Of a DNA stretch of 64,000 nucleotides, positions 22,897 to 34,238 are shown piece after piece. The position numbers and the translations under genes were made by a program. Every line of letters starts with the position of its first letter. Position 1 is the stretch's first letter. The notes beneath the pieces were generated by a model, which was given only the letters and a program-made list of their open reading frames with translations, did no database searches and was not told the DNA's origin. This DNA comes from Chrysopilus asiliformis. Taxonomy: Eukaryota > Arthropoda > Insecta > Diptera > Rhagionidae. The DNA is taken from the NCBI GenBank assembly GCA_964034945.1, contig OZ035963.1, forward strand, positions 47,225,032 through 47,289,031. Reading direction: 5' to 3'.

Positions 22897-23826
22897 CTAC
22901 TTATATGTATAGATCGACGATATTACATGTTGCGTTAGACTATCGAGGCATAGTGGAGTGTAAGCTTTATGCCAAAACACCGACGCATATATACGATTTT
23001 CAAAGACTGAAATCTGCAAAGTGTCAGGATGTGAATGATATGTAAGACATTCCACAAATTCACTACAAATATCCATGCAAACATATCTTTGGATTTTCCT
23101 TGTGTTCCTTAGATTAGGAACCGGAATCTGGGATGCTCTCGTCGTATTAGTTGATTTTGGAACGTCTTATTTATATGCAGACATCCAATTGGTTCCAAGT
23201 CGATACATTTCAATTGATTTGATTAATTAATTGTGGCTAAAAGGAACCTCTGGTTATTCTTTGCGGCAACCGAACTGTTGGGGAATTCGATTTAAATAGA
23301 AGATATGTGACAGGATAAATTATTCCAAAATAGAATAAGATTAATATGCATATATTTGATTATTTCCAATTAGACAATGGGCATTGGAAGTTATATGATA
23401 GACGTTATAATTTAAATTTTTAAAAAGGTTTGAAAGATTTCATACCAGGCCATAGTTTTTTCAAAACATAATCAATGCAACTGCTATAGTGATTACTTCA
23501 AAAGAAATTCATTCCTGCACTTTGGCGATTGTATTGACTTAAAAATAAATTAAAATGATAAGATAATCGTATGAAACAGTTGTCCAAGTATTTATAAATA
23601 TTAAATGGTTAATAACTCGTCAGAAAATATTTTAAGTTTGTCCATAGGACGATGCACTCTGCGCCACATGCCACATTACAGGCAATCATATTACAACTCC
23701 TCCTTACGTAGTCGGGTAAAAATAAGGGGGGATGGATATATATGGATAGATTATCATCTGCTGTTTACAGAAAACTTGAGAAAGGTGCAAAATTTTGATA
23801 GGCTCATACATACATATAAATAGGTA
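22897..23826. other. AT-rich stretch without recognisable gene
   Basis: No supported feature. Confidence 0.4.
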
Positions 23827-24764
23827 GGGTCAGGTAGGATCAAGTGGTCCACGTTTTTATTATTGGCCATAAAATGGTCAAAAATTTGAATTTTTGCATG
23901 ATAAGATAGTCAAATCACAAGCGCAAGACCTAAGCTTACTATCTGCATTCACAGATGGCCAACTTTTTGACATTAAATTTAATTTTTAGGAATTTATCGA
24001 AAACTTTGATTTGATTTTTCGATTTTTTCAAAACGGTAGGGAGAAGTGGACCACCCACAAAATTTTTCCAGAAAACGCATAAACATAAAGTTAAATGACA
24101 AATAAAAATATAATCATGAAGTTTTATCGAAAATATGGTTTATTCGAAAATAACAAATGAGCGTTTGGTCTGTTTTGGTGTTGATTTTTTCGGTGTAGTT
24201 GTTAAGCGTCGTGTGGCGGCTTTTTTTGCTTCTCTAATTTAGCTCGATTTTCGGGAGAAGTTATAATCGAGCTTCGCATCGATTTTCGGCCACGATTTGA
24301 AACACTCAAAATAACTCATAAAAAAACTTGAAAACAAGAAATATGACATTGACAGGGTGGACCACTTCACCCTACCAAACGTGGACCACTTCTCCCTACC
24401 GACGCTATTTTGCGCTGAATGACGCTGCTTCAACAATTGTGGGAAAAAATGCAGAATTTCGGTGGATTTACAAAGTTCATACTGTAAACAACATTTTAGA
24501 TTAATTACCTTATTGAAATTGATGAAGAATTCGTCAAAATGTTGTTGAATGTGAATATTTGCGGAAACTTTTCACAATGTTTTTTTGGCACTGGTCTGTG
24601 AGAGTGAGTAAATATACGTCTGCACACTTCAATGACTAATAAAAACCAAGGTGTCATCAAGAGCAACCGATGAGAGTTGCATATTCTGTTCTAATGTCAC
24701 TATTACTAAAAAAAAATGGTGGTGGGCCACTTCTCCCTACGGACCACTTCACCCTACCCGACCC
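23827..24764. mobile_element. DNA transposon remnant with GGTAGGGTGAAGTGGTCC ends
   Basis: The left end GGGTCAGGTAGGATCAAGTG faces the right end, whose reverse complement is GGGTCGGGTAGGGTGAAGTG. The word 'tagggagaagtggaccac' or its complement recurs near 24046, 24357-24400 and 24722-24760. No transposase frame was recognised, and the superfamily is not assigned. Confidence 0.55.
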
Positions 24765-25718
24765 AATATATAAGGCAACATCTGTCTGTCTGTATGTCCG
24801 AACTTGGCTCGAAAACCACTGGACCAATTTTGATGCGGCTATGTATATTTTTGCCACAGTCCTCCATTCTTCCCCCACAATCATTTATCCCCATCCAAAC
24901 CTGATTTTAAGTAAGTCAACAGAATAACGCGTAAACTACTGAACGGAATTAGCTGAAAATTTACCCAGAGGTACTATATACTCCGAAATTATTGACTAGC
25001 TTTGCGGTTCACAATTATTCTTCGCGCCTCTGACCCCCTCTTCTGCTATCTCCTAACCTACTGAATGGATTTTGATGTGGTTTTCACTATTGGGCGGGTT
25101 GTTCAGCAGGGAAAATTTTTATCAACTAAATCCAAACCCACTCCGTTCCCGTAAACCCCTCTCATTCTATTTTCTCAACTACAAAATGGATTTTGTTGGG
25201 GTTTCCACTATTGGGCACGTCGTTCATCAAGAAAAAAAAATTCCCAACTAAATCCAAATCCACCTCTTTACTGTAAAACCTCTCTCCTGCTATTTGCTAA
25301 ACTACTGAATAGATTTCGATACAGGTTTCTTCATTACAGATGTCCTCCCTCAAAGAAAAATGTCGCTAACTAAAATCCACTCCCTCCACACTCTTAAAAC
25401 CTCTCTCCTGAAATCTTCTGCAATTCGAAAGGAGTTTCGATCCGGTTTTCAACGTTAGGGATGTAAGCCCCAAATGAAATTTTTCACCAACTAAAATCTA
25501 CTTCCTCCCCACCCTTTGAACCACTCTCTTTCTATCTCTTGAGCTACTGAATGCATTTTGATGCGGTTTTCTGCATTCGAACGATTATCCCCGAGAAGTC
25601 GGATTCGAGGCTGAAGGCCGAGTAGCTATCGAGGCGGGGGTCGAGGAGGATGTAGACGCAAAGACCGATGTGCGAGGCACGGATGAACCGCACAGCGGTT
25701 CGGGGGGATGCCCACTAG
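24765..25718 (+). mobile_element. Helitron-like non-autonomous element with tandem modules
   Basis: The right end is CTAG (25715-25718) followed by T. It is preceded by a hairpin ACCGC-ACA-GCGGT (25687-25699) and a GC-rich tail, a textbook Helitron 3' end. The left part has AATATATAAGGCAACATCTG then TCTGTCTG. Between them are about five degenerate modules of roughly 120-135 bp (kernel 'ctactgaatggattttgatg' plus 'aaaacctctctcctgctatc'). No Rep/helicase is present. The 5' boundary is approximate. Confidence 0.65.
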
Positions 25719-28034
25719 TGTACAATATATGTACAATATAATTCCGCAATTATTATTTAAAAATTGATTTTTACATTCATATGAAATTCGAAAAATAATT
25801 TTTGGATATTGAAGCTTTTTCAAAAATTCGACTTTTGGAAGCATCGTGATAAAAATATTTTAAAGAGTCTTAATATGTAACTCCTTCCCTGTATCCCTTA
25901 CCGAATCTGGAGCACTAGACCTAAGACTAAAGAACAACAACCGGTCAAAAATAAACTGGAGGAAAAAAGTCGGGTATATTTGGGTTAAAATTTTTAAATT
26001 TGATATTAATAATGTGGGAATCTTTAAGTTGAAACGATCGAGAGTCGAAGGTTGAAATAACCGAGAACCTACGGTACTGCTATTTTCTCAAAAATTGTTA
26101 AGAAAATGATTTCTTTATTTTGTTCTAGAGTTCTAAAACTTATACAAACTACGGGCTCACTCGGCTACGAAAATAAATAATTATTTTTTTGTTTTTAATT
26201 TTATTGAAACGTATCCGAATTATCGTCCTCCGAATAGACTTTCAAACTCAATTATATTCAAAATTTCTGAATCACTTTTTGTAGTGTGATCCAATAACAA
26301 ATTGTAACCACGGCTTGTATATGTTATTTGGTTGTGTGGTATTCTATACACCCACATCCCAGAATTTAATCAAAATTTTCAATAATTTTATTTCATACAA
26401 TTCTAAATTGCAGCTGGAAATTTGTAATATTTCTACAAGCAATCTTCAACCGAGTGTAATTTTTAGTATCAATAAATATTCCACAGACAAACATAAATTT
26501 CACACAATTTGAATATTTCATCTAAAGATGACACCAAAAGGCGCTAGAATCGAGAAACTCTCGAAATACGAAATATTCCCTCCAACCATATAAATATTTA
26601 TCAGCACAGGGCCATTACGTACAGCTATCCTGAGAATGTATAAGAATTTTGATATCTGTTGAGTGATTAAGGATATAAGAACCAACCACCAATCCAAAAT
26701 ATTTCTATATAATCAAAGAAACAAAAGGTTTAAGTTCTCTAATATTCTTGAAAGATTTTATTTATATGAACATACATCGATATATTATTATTGTCGACAA
26801 ACTATAGAAGACACTATGGATAAATAGTTTTCCAAACATTCATAGATCGGGACGCTAAATTTCAATTCCTTCCGCTATTCGATAGTCTGATCGAGCAAGG
26901 AATGCCGAAGGATGATAATTTCTCAATCTGTGAACAGACAAGCAGCTTGAAGTTCTACTCGTGTTATATGTCGACATATGTATGTACATCTGTCGATTAT
27001 CCATCCCCATGTGAATTACCAATCCCAATTCTTATCAAATATGGTTTTCCTAAGTTTACTCGCCCTCTAGCCGAGCAAAACACCTATACCGCCCTTATAT
27101 AAATTCGCCCAAAACCGTCTAGGTGTGCTTTGCCACCTTAGATTCAACTTATGATCCCATACGAGCGATACATCAATAGTACGTGTGTGGATCATTTAAG
27201 AAATTTTCTGCCAAGGATATTTTAGCTATAAGAAATCATATTTGGGGGGTTCTACATCCTCAAAACACAAATCAGTTAAATCAAAACATTCAAACAAAAC
27301 TATAAACCATCAACATGATTGTCTTAGACCAAAAGTTTAGCTTGATTCCTTATATGAATATCCTGGAATTCCTTCAATTTTCAATACATCCCTTAAGATA
27401 ATATAAGTAAACACTGAGGAAACAGTAGGCGGCAATATTTCTTATATCGTATATGTATTTATGTATGCATATACATAGAACTCTCAACTACAGAAATAAT
27501 ACAAGTTCAGAATTGATTGATGAATTCCAAACATTTGTCTACTTGTGTTCGAAAACAAAACGTCTTGGAAGACATTTAACTGTTATGCGAATGGTATTAA
27601 TTCAGCTGTTCTATTCTATCAAACACGTATGGTAGGATTATTTGTGAGTTTAAAAAGTTTCCTCAATCTTAAAGATAACAAAATACGATTTGTGTGGCAG
27701 AGAATGATATTAATTTTTTTCGCACATAAAATTTCATTTGGGAGGTTAAAAAAAGGAAATATAGAATACCAGAATGTGGACTCATCGTCGTCGGGTTAAG
27801 AATTTTGTATGTGCTGGAGGTAATGTAGGAAAAATCCCGGAAGACACTTTTAGAAAAAGTTGTTGCTTTGTAGGAATTCCCGGCTTGAGTTTTTTAACAT
27901 TCTAACATCAGACTTGGAGTCAGTGCCTTCAAAAACTCCTTAATAATGATTTTTCCGAAAAAATGGGTCTCAATAGTACTCTCCAAGCCACTAGTAACTA
28001 TGAGGATACGTACATATTGCGTAGACAAAAAATC
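25719..28034. other. AT-rich stretch without recognisable gene
   Basis: Near 26205-26240 'cgtatccgaattatcgtcc' weakly recalls the termini of the 1052 element. Otherwise no supported feature; possibly single-copy DNA. Confidence 0.4.
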
Positions 28035-28578
28035 ATTGGCTATGGGAATAAGTTCTCAACGATTGTGAATAGATGCCGCGTGCCGCTCCAAATGCACGAG
28101 TCCCCATCCACCATTCCATGGCTTTGGAAGGCGTAAGTGTGAGCTGTCAAACATAGTATGTGACATTTGTTGGAAGCGTAAACAACTATTATTTTTCTCT
28201 TGCTGAAAATGTCGAGTTTTGTGCGGAGTAGGGGCATAGATATACTAGATCGCTCGATTTGCTGTCTCAAATGGTCCCATTTCAATACAGTTCAGTGAAT
28301 CAAAACGAGTCAAGTAAGAGCAAGATAACCGTATGAAAAAAAATATAGTCTTCTCGTTTAAACCGTGAGCTGTCAAAGGAAAATAGACCTTCGGAATGGT
28401 GTTGGCGCCTAAAGTTATTTGTTTGCGCCTAAAGTTAGTCTCAAACTTGTGAAATTTGAATTTCGCGGCAAACTAAATTTGAATTTCGCGACCTTATACA
28501 TTTCAGTGGATGCGTTCAAGTACGATAAAGAGGGAAATACTTTTGGGACCATTTTTATATAGTTTTGCGAGTAGGGGT

Positions 28579-28770
28579 CATTTGCGGGAAGTTTTACTTC
28601 AACACCATTTTTTGAAGAAAAGTTCCACGGAATCGTATCGTTTGCTTAAGGAAGCGTAAAGCAATCATGCTCTACCAGAATCCACATGCAGATTTTGGAT
28701 GCATCGCTTTAAAAGTGGTGACTTGTATACTATGGGCGTGTATGTAATTTGTGGGCATTGAGTGCTATGA
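28579..28770 (+). pseudogene. Mariner transposase N-terminal fragment
   Basis: The frame HLREVLLQHHFLKKSSTESY is followed by RLLKEA and a stop. A second frame then gives CRFWMHRFKSGDL, the 'C..WF.RFKSGD' signature of mariner N-terminal helix-turn-helix domains. Stops and frameshifts make it non-functional. It belongs with the C-terminal fragment at 29269. Confidence 0.7.
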
Positions 28771-28872
28771 GCTCTTAAAAGCATCTGAAACCATGAGTGG
28801 CGAAGTTTAGCTACTCCAACTGATACGATTGAAGCGAGCTATTGGCTAAAAACGTCCGGAATGAGTCTATAG

Positions 28873-29250
28873 CAGCGTTTCTCAACCTTTCAGTATTCGC
28901 GGCCCAATTTTCAATCATAATTTTCATCGCGCCCCCTGTATACAATAAAATGTATGTCTATCTAGAGTGTCTATCTAATATTAAGCCTTCCTTCGAAAGA
29001 CTTTGCTATGAAAGACAGGCCCAAGGAAGTCACTAATAATTATTAAATTTGTTTTTAATTTAGTAAGTTGTTAATAAGTTAATTATTAAATATTATGTCG
29101 AAATGTATTTTGTTTTGCATGTGTGTGTGTACTTTCCTTTCAGTCAGTTAATCAACTTTTTTAAATATTTTCTCTTGGATATGCTGGCGCCCCACCTTAA
29201 ATGTACTCGCGCCTCCTAGGGGGGCGCGCCCCACAGGTTGAGAATCGCTG
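28873..29250. mobile_element. hAT MITE, 8-bp target duplication
   Basis: Termini CAGCGTTTCTCAACCTTT and CAGCGATTCTCAACCTG are inverted and are the typical hAT 'CAG..TTCTCAACC' type. GTCTATAG is present on both sides (28865-28872 and 29251-29258), an exact 8-bp duplication. No coding capacity. Confidence 0.9.
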
Positions 29251-29268
29251 GTCTATAGGCATAATTAG

Positions 29269-29460
29269 TTGATTCTGCTTCACGACAACGCTAGTCCACA
29301 CAATGCTAAGCCGGTCAAAACATTCCTAGAAGGGATTAACTGGGAAGACCTATCCCACCCGCCATACTCCCCAGACATTGCCTTTTCTGATCACCATTTG
29401 TTTAGACCGATGAAATCAGGTCCTTTTCACAAAGAGAACATTAAGAACTTATTCCCATAG
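29269..29460 (+). pseudogene. Mariner transposase C-terminal catalytic fragment
   Basis: The frame contains LLHDNASPHNAKPVKTFLEG and then HPPYSPDIAFSDHHLFR. The D of HDN and the D of FSD are separated by exactly 34 residues, the DD34D spacing diagnostic of mariner. The second and third catalytic residues are therefore intact, but the first D and the middle of the protein are missing. Confidence 0.85.
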
Positions 29461-29468
29461 CCAATAAA

Positions 29469-30510
29469 CACATAAGAAAAGCTACAATTGCCAGAGGCCA
29501 ATTGTCAAATACTCGATATGATGACAGAGAACATCTTTATTTAAAAAAAAATACATTTCTAAAGGAGAGGGGGAAGGGAGTGGTCCGATTAGATTTTGAT
29601 GTGTGGATAAGTTATGTAAAATCATATTCTAAATTCATTTTATCTTTAAAAATTTTTCAATATGACTCACCGTCTTCGAGAAAATTGCAAAAAGAAATTG
29701 TTTCGTTTGTATTGGGGAGGGGGGAAGGAGTAATCCAAGTGGATTTTGATGTAAACATGAGTTATGTAAACTTATATTCTAAACACATTTCGTCTTTATA
29801 AATTTTTCGATACGATGCACAGTTCTCGAGAAAACAGGAAAAAAACTTTCTATTTGTATGGGAGAGGGCGAAACAGTAGTCCGATTGGGTTTTGATGTAC
29901 GGATGAGTTATGTAAAATCTTATTCTAAATACATTTTACCTTTATAAATTGTTCAACATTACATGCCATTTTCGAGGAAATTGTAAAAAACTGTTTCCTT
30001 TGTTTGGGGGAGGGGGGAAGGAAAGGTCAAATTTTTTCCATGCAAGAACGAGAAACATAACTGTACCAAATTTCAAGTCGCTTGCGAAAACGAGAAACAT
30101 AACTGTACCAAATTTCAAGTCGTTTCGAAGATTATGGTATTCACGGACGGACAGACGAACAGACAGACAGACAGAGGCATGCGAAAATCCCTAACACCCT
30201 GGCAAAGTATAGGCAATCCAAGTAGTTTTAGTTCATAAAAAATATTTGTCAAAGTATATTTTTTTTCGAAGGATGGGCTACATAAGAGATAAAGAAAATT
30301 CGACTGACTCTGTCCTTTCTCATTCACACCCATTAGAAAAGTGTGAGAAGCGACACTTACATTGTCAAATGGAACTGAAATTACTGGAATTTTCTATACT
30401 TTGATCCTGGTGTAGTTCATTTTTGTTTCTGATGATTGGTTGGATGCTTTGCAAACGGTATACTAAATCTAATATACTCCTATATGATATATCATATAGA
30501 TAGAGTATAA
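29469..30510 (-). mobile_element. B-family repeat, copy 4, with three tandem modules
   Basis: Inverse orientation. It holds three tandem modules of about 145 bp (29570-29718, 29719-29860, 29861-30003), each with a 'tccgattggattttgatgt' kernel, a 'taaatttttcaatac' block and a GGGGGA-rich end. A 33-bp duplication follows (cgagaaacataactgtacca, twice at 30048-30118). Next come a (GACA)n tract (30144-30175), an inserted MITE and finally the TATGATATATCATATA palindrome near 30480-30500. Confidence 0.7.
30203..30403. mobile_element. Small MITE inserted in family B
   Basis: Ends CAAAGTATAG and CTATACTTTG are inverted. The host repeat normally reads acaccctggtgtag; here CCTGG occurs on both sides of the insert, suggesting a 5-bp duplication. 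Superfamily unclear. Confidence 0.5.
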
Positions 30511-32195
30511 AAATTCACAAAATACAATTTCATTATTGATTAATTTTAATACTTTTGATAATAAATAGAACATGCATACTTAGACAAGTAGACCCCTCAA
30601 AAAAGACGTGATATATTCAATAAAATTAATCAAAATTGTACATGCATAGACATTGACGTCTTATAATAACACCGTTTTCTAATTTAAATTCAAATTAAAT
30701 TCAGTTTATTAAGAAACTTTTCTAATTCTTTTGACTATCGATTTTATATTATTCGCTGGCTCATTCGCTCATCCGTTGATTTTAAGTGTTAAATAAAGAA
30801 ACGACATCATTTTGTTTCGTTTCGTCGTTTCATATGTCAATAATTTAAAATTCGACTAAATCTTATCTGTCAGAGACACACATGACTCCTCAACCCTTTT
30901 GGAACCAATGTAGAAAATTTCACGATAGACGATAGAGGAAAACGTATTCGACCCGGACTAATACGGAATGTTTAGTATTGAATATATTCGTATCTTGGTA
31001 CACTACCCATATGGTGTGCCTCGTTCACTTGAAAACGTCGGAACATCCTCCATTGTTTTGGCTTAAACAAATTAGACGTCGTCGATCAAACCCTAAAACA
31101 ACAAATCCTTACCCCATCACGCCGACATTGACTGCCACCTCGTCAAACCAAGAGTTCTCGCCCTTCCTCTTGAACACGTTCACGATTTCCTCCACTCATT
31201 CCAGCTTGCATCTAGCATCTTGAAATTGCGGGGTGCCTTTTGGCGCGGCATTAAGGAATTGGGGTGGATCAACCCTTTCGTGTTGTTTTTTTTTTTCTCC
31301 ACAGGATCTTAAGACACAAATAGGAGAGATAAAGAGAAATTCTACAAGGTTGTACTCATCCTGCAATCTGAAAATGCGCCACGATATTAATGTATATCTA
31401 TAGGTATATTGAATTCTATAATTTCGTATATGTTTTACTATTATATTTAATACAAGTAATAGTAAATATTCTCGTAATGTATGTCGATATGTTTCTTCGG
31501 TTATACTTCCGGGATAAGTTCAGGAATTGCCCAAAAAGTCTACATCCATAACTAAGAGAAGTCAGAGGAAAGGAGATGACTTTTTCTCAACTACACTCCA
31601 AACCCAAGCCTCAGATACAACTTTGATCCATAACGTCCCAGAGACGTCCTTGTTATTATTGCTGATGCTGTTGTCCGCGGGAATGAGAGATATGGTGGTG
31701 TTGATGTTGTAAGAAAATCGCTTTTGATTTTGTGGACCCCTTTTTGCGAGTTATTTGCTTAACACACATAAATCTGTTCCAGCCGATTTCTTGACAGGAT
31801 AAAATTCCACTAACCCCTTTGCCATATTAACATTATGCTCGTCCCTGTAGAAAAAGGACTTCCCGCACTAAGATTGAGTCGGTGGATCCCGTAAGAATAT
31901 TGTATAGGGGTAAGACAATCGTGTCAGGAATTAAAATTGACAGATCTTGAATTAAAGAATATTGAGGGAATTTATTTAATGAAGTTTCTGCGATTTTAGG
32001 TGGGTTTTAAAGTATGAAATAAGAATAATATGTTTTGGCAGCATTCGGGAATTTCTAATTTAATTTTTGATTGATTAAAATATTTCACGATGACTTCTGC
32101 TTGTGGTGGTTTATATATGTAAATAAATTAAGCATTTTAATTTTTATCGGTGAGATTCTAAAAACTCTCCGAACGTTTAACAAAAAAGTTTTCAT
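30511..32195. other. Stretch without recognisable gene
   Basis: Positions 31010-31240 are less AT-rich than the surroundings, but I recognise no protein in any frame. Otherwise nothing to report. Confidence 0.4.
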
Positions 32196-32197
32196 TG

Positions 32198-32266
32198 AAC
32201 GTTTTTAAACGTTTTTAAACGTTTTTAAACGTTTTTTTCAAACGTTTTCTCCAAACGTTTTCTCCA
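32198..32266. repeat. Tandem AACGTTTTTA repeat
   Basis: Unit aacgttttta repeated about four times, then a variant unit caaacgttttctc repeated twice. Confidence 0.85.
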
Positions 32267-32269
32267 AAG

Positions 32270-32879
32270 GCTGTTAGTAAAATACGTCCATTTTAGTCTT
32301 TTTAGGGTTTATTGACGGCGACGTTGTCTTTAAGAACCGCAAAAGTAAAGCATTACCCATCAATGAGAGGAGGTATCAGACGAAATTAAACATGGTTTTT
32401 TTATAGCGGTTTGGATGTCCTATATATAAATTTTTCCAACAAAATGGCGCTATATGACATGCCAAACACGAGTCCAAATAATCATTCTATTGAGTGAAAG
32501 TTTCTTGAACCTCTAACCTGTTATTTGGCTGCTTTTGTCATGTAATCTAACACCAATAGAGTTTTTCCTGTGGTTTTATGTTGAGTAATCTAAAAAATGC
32601 CTCTTTTTTACCCGCTGTTGTCCTTCGCTTATAGATAGGGTGACCATATTTTTTGTGCGAATACGGGACAGATTCTTAGTGGAAGGAGACGGGTAGTGAC
32701 GGCGGGAGGAAGAGGAGGCGGGTAAATGTTGGGGAGGGGGGGGGGAGGGAGGAGCAAAATGAGAAGAAATTTTTAACGATTCGAAATTGATCGCGAAAGC
32801 CCGTATTTAAAAACTCAATTAGAGTGAGGGTTTGTTTCAATTTTTGTATTTTGTATGTGATTAGAAAAAATTGTTATAA
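32270..32879. other. Stretch with G-rich tract
   Basis: Positions 32699-32754 are purine/G-rich (runs of G4 and G10 near 32731-32745) inside AT-rich DNA. The words agggtgaccatattttttg and 'acgggacag' just before it resemble hAT-type termini seen in many animals, but no partner end was found. Confidence 0.45.
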
Positions 32880-33562
32880 GGGATATGTCCCACTGGCGCA
32901 TCAGCTCCTGCAATTTACTGATCCCGACATCAGGTCACGCAGCTGCAGGAACTGATTCGATCAGTCGACATGGCACACTGAACTGGGATCAGCTGACCTC
33001 AAACGTCAAAATGTCGGGCTCGGAGGAAGAACTTCTCCTTATTTCTCTGCTAAAAAAACTGAATCTGTGCAATCGTACAAGCATCTAACTTTTCCTACAA
33101 CTTGTACGATTGCTGTGTTTAATTTCTCCTATTCGATGGACTTCGTATTTATTTTCGCTTGTTCAAAAGTTTATTAGTTAAACATACTTGTCAAAATTTT
33201 ATGATCTTCCCAAATAGTAATTATTTTAAAGTCAACATTATATGAAGTAGAGAGCCTATAACCTAGAGAGTGGCCATGCTACGTTAATAAACTGTGCTAC
33301 TGACAACAATTATTACCGCCAGACGAAAAAAAATCTTGAAAATTATTATTTTATTGTAATTAATCTAACAAAAATGACATTAGAAACTACCCGACATGTT
33401 GCTGATATCAGCTACATTTAGGTCAGTTCAAAAAAGTCAGCTCTGTGTCCCAGACATGCAGCTGCACATTTTTTGCAGTGTGCCATGCGCCATTGGATTA
33501 CATGTGCAACTGATATCGGGATCAATAAGCTGCAGCAGCTGATGGCCAGTGGGACATCTCGC
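32880..33562 (+). mobile_element. PIF/Harbinger-type element (683 bp) with ORF relic
   Basis: Long inverted ends: ATGTCCCACTGGCGCATCAG (left) and, from the right, ATGTCCCACTGGCCATCAGC, continuing over more than 50 bp with repeated CTGATCCCG and CAGCTGCA words. TAA lies at 32877-32879 and 33563-33565. The right TAA is also the left TAA of the next element. Confidence 0.75.
33011..33088 (+). pseudogene. Possible Harbinger transposase N-terminal relic
   Basis: ATG at 33011 opens MSGSEEELLLISLLKKLNLC and NRTSI before TAA. The acidic start followed by a leucine-rich helix and basic residues is typical of the first residues of PIF/Harbinger transposases. The context (inverted ends, TAA duplication) agrees, but 25 residues are too few for a firm call. 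Confidence 0.35.
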
Positions 33563-33565
33563 TAA

Positions 33566-34235
33566 AAGGGCCGACACACGTTCAATGTTACTTGACAAGT
33601 ATTATTGATGAAAATTTTCGTCAAGTAACATGGATGGAAATTGCCTCCACACGTAACACTGAACATTGACAATGTTTTCGTCAAAATTTTGGTCGGTACA
33701 TTCGTATATCTTAGCGATGATGGTTGATAAACTTCGTCCTGTCCTGATCCCGATTTTTTAGATTTTTCTATCTTTTTTAATTTGGCTCTAAAATTTATTC
33801 GCAAACTATTTTTTTTCCACGGTATCAACTGTGGCATGTGGATCCACTTCTCTCATTTTATCTAGTAGTTTTTCATACGCTTTCAGTTTCAAATCTTTAT
33901 TAATATAACGCATTAATGTTACTTTCCATCGACACTCATTCTTCCAGTAAATGTCAATGAACTCACTGACAAATTCCTGTGAACATTACCGAATATCGGA
34001 CATATTTCCTTGAATAACAGACAGCAACTGCTATATTGACAATTAACATTTATGAATGCTCTAAACCATCAATGTTACTGTCAATGAACATTGATGAATA
34101 TCAAAATAATTTTGATTTTCGTCAATGTAGACTTTTTACTTGACAAGACCATTGAAGAGCACCTAAATGATCAATGTTACTTGAAACATCATTGAAGTAA
34201 AATTGTCATGTAACATTGAACGTGTGTAGGCCCCT
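33566..34235 (-). mobile_element. PIF/Harbinger-type element (670 bp) with MADF gene relic
   Basis: Termini AAGGGCCGACACACGTTCAA and AGGGGCCTACACACGTTCAA are inverted; both continue TGTTAC..GACAA. TAA at 33563-33565 and 34236-34238. The interior near both ends repeats 'tcaatgttactt' words. It encodes a broken MADF domain on the minus strand. Confidence 0.8.
33690..33976 (-). pseudogene. MADF-domain protein, frameshifted
   Basis: The minus-strand frame reads EFVSEFIDIYWKNECRWKVT, then YINKDLKLKAYEKLLDKMRE and VDPHATVDTVEKK. A frameshift in a run of A residues near 33810 then leads into SLRINFRAKLKKIEKSKKSG and SGQDEVYQPSSLRY. These blocks match the MADF (Myb/SANT-like) DNA-binding domain in order: an F-I-x-x-Y helix, 'AYEKL', 'VDTVEKK', then 'LR..FR..LKK' and the SKKSG.G.DEVY.P end. 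PIF/Harbinger elements carry a Myb/MADF-like second gene, which fits this setting. The frameshift and missing flanking parts make it a pseudogene. Confidence 0.75.
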
Positions 34236-34238
34236 TAA

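Larger units (their letters stand above)
28035..29464 (+). mobile_element. Mariner (DD34D) remnant split by a hAT MITE
   Basis: ATTGGCTATGGGAATAAGTT at the left faces the reverse complement at 29443-29464, so inverted ends of about 22 bp survive. Between them lie mariner transposase fragments at both ends. The middle of the gene is missing and a 378-bp hAT MITE sits inside. Confidence 0.65.
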
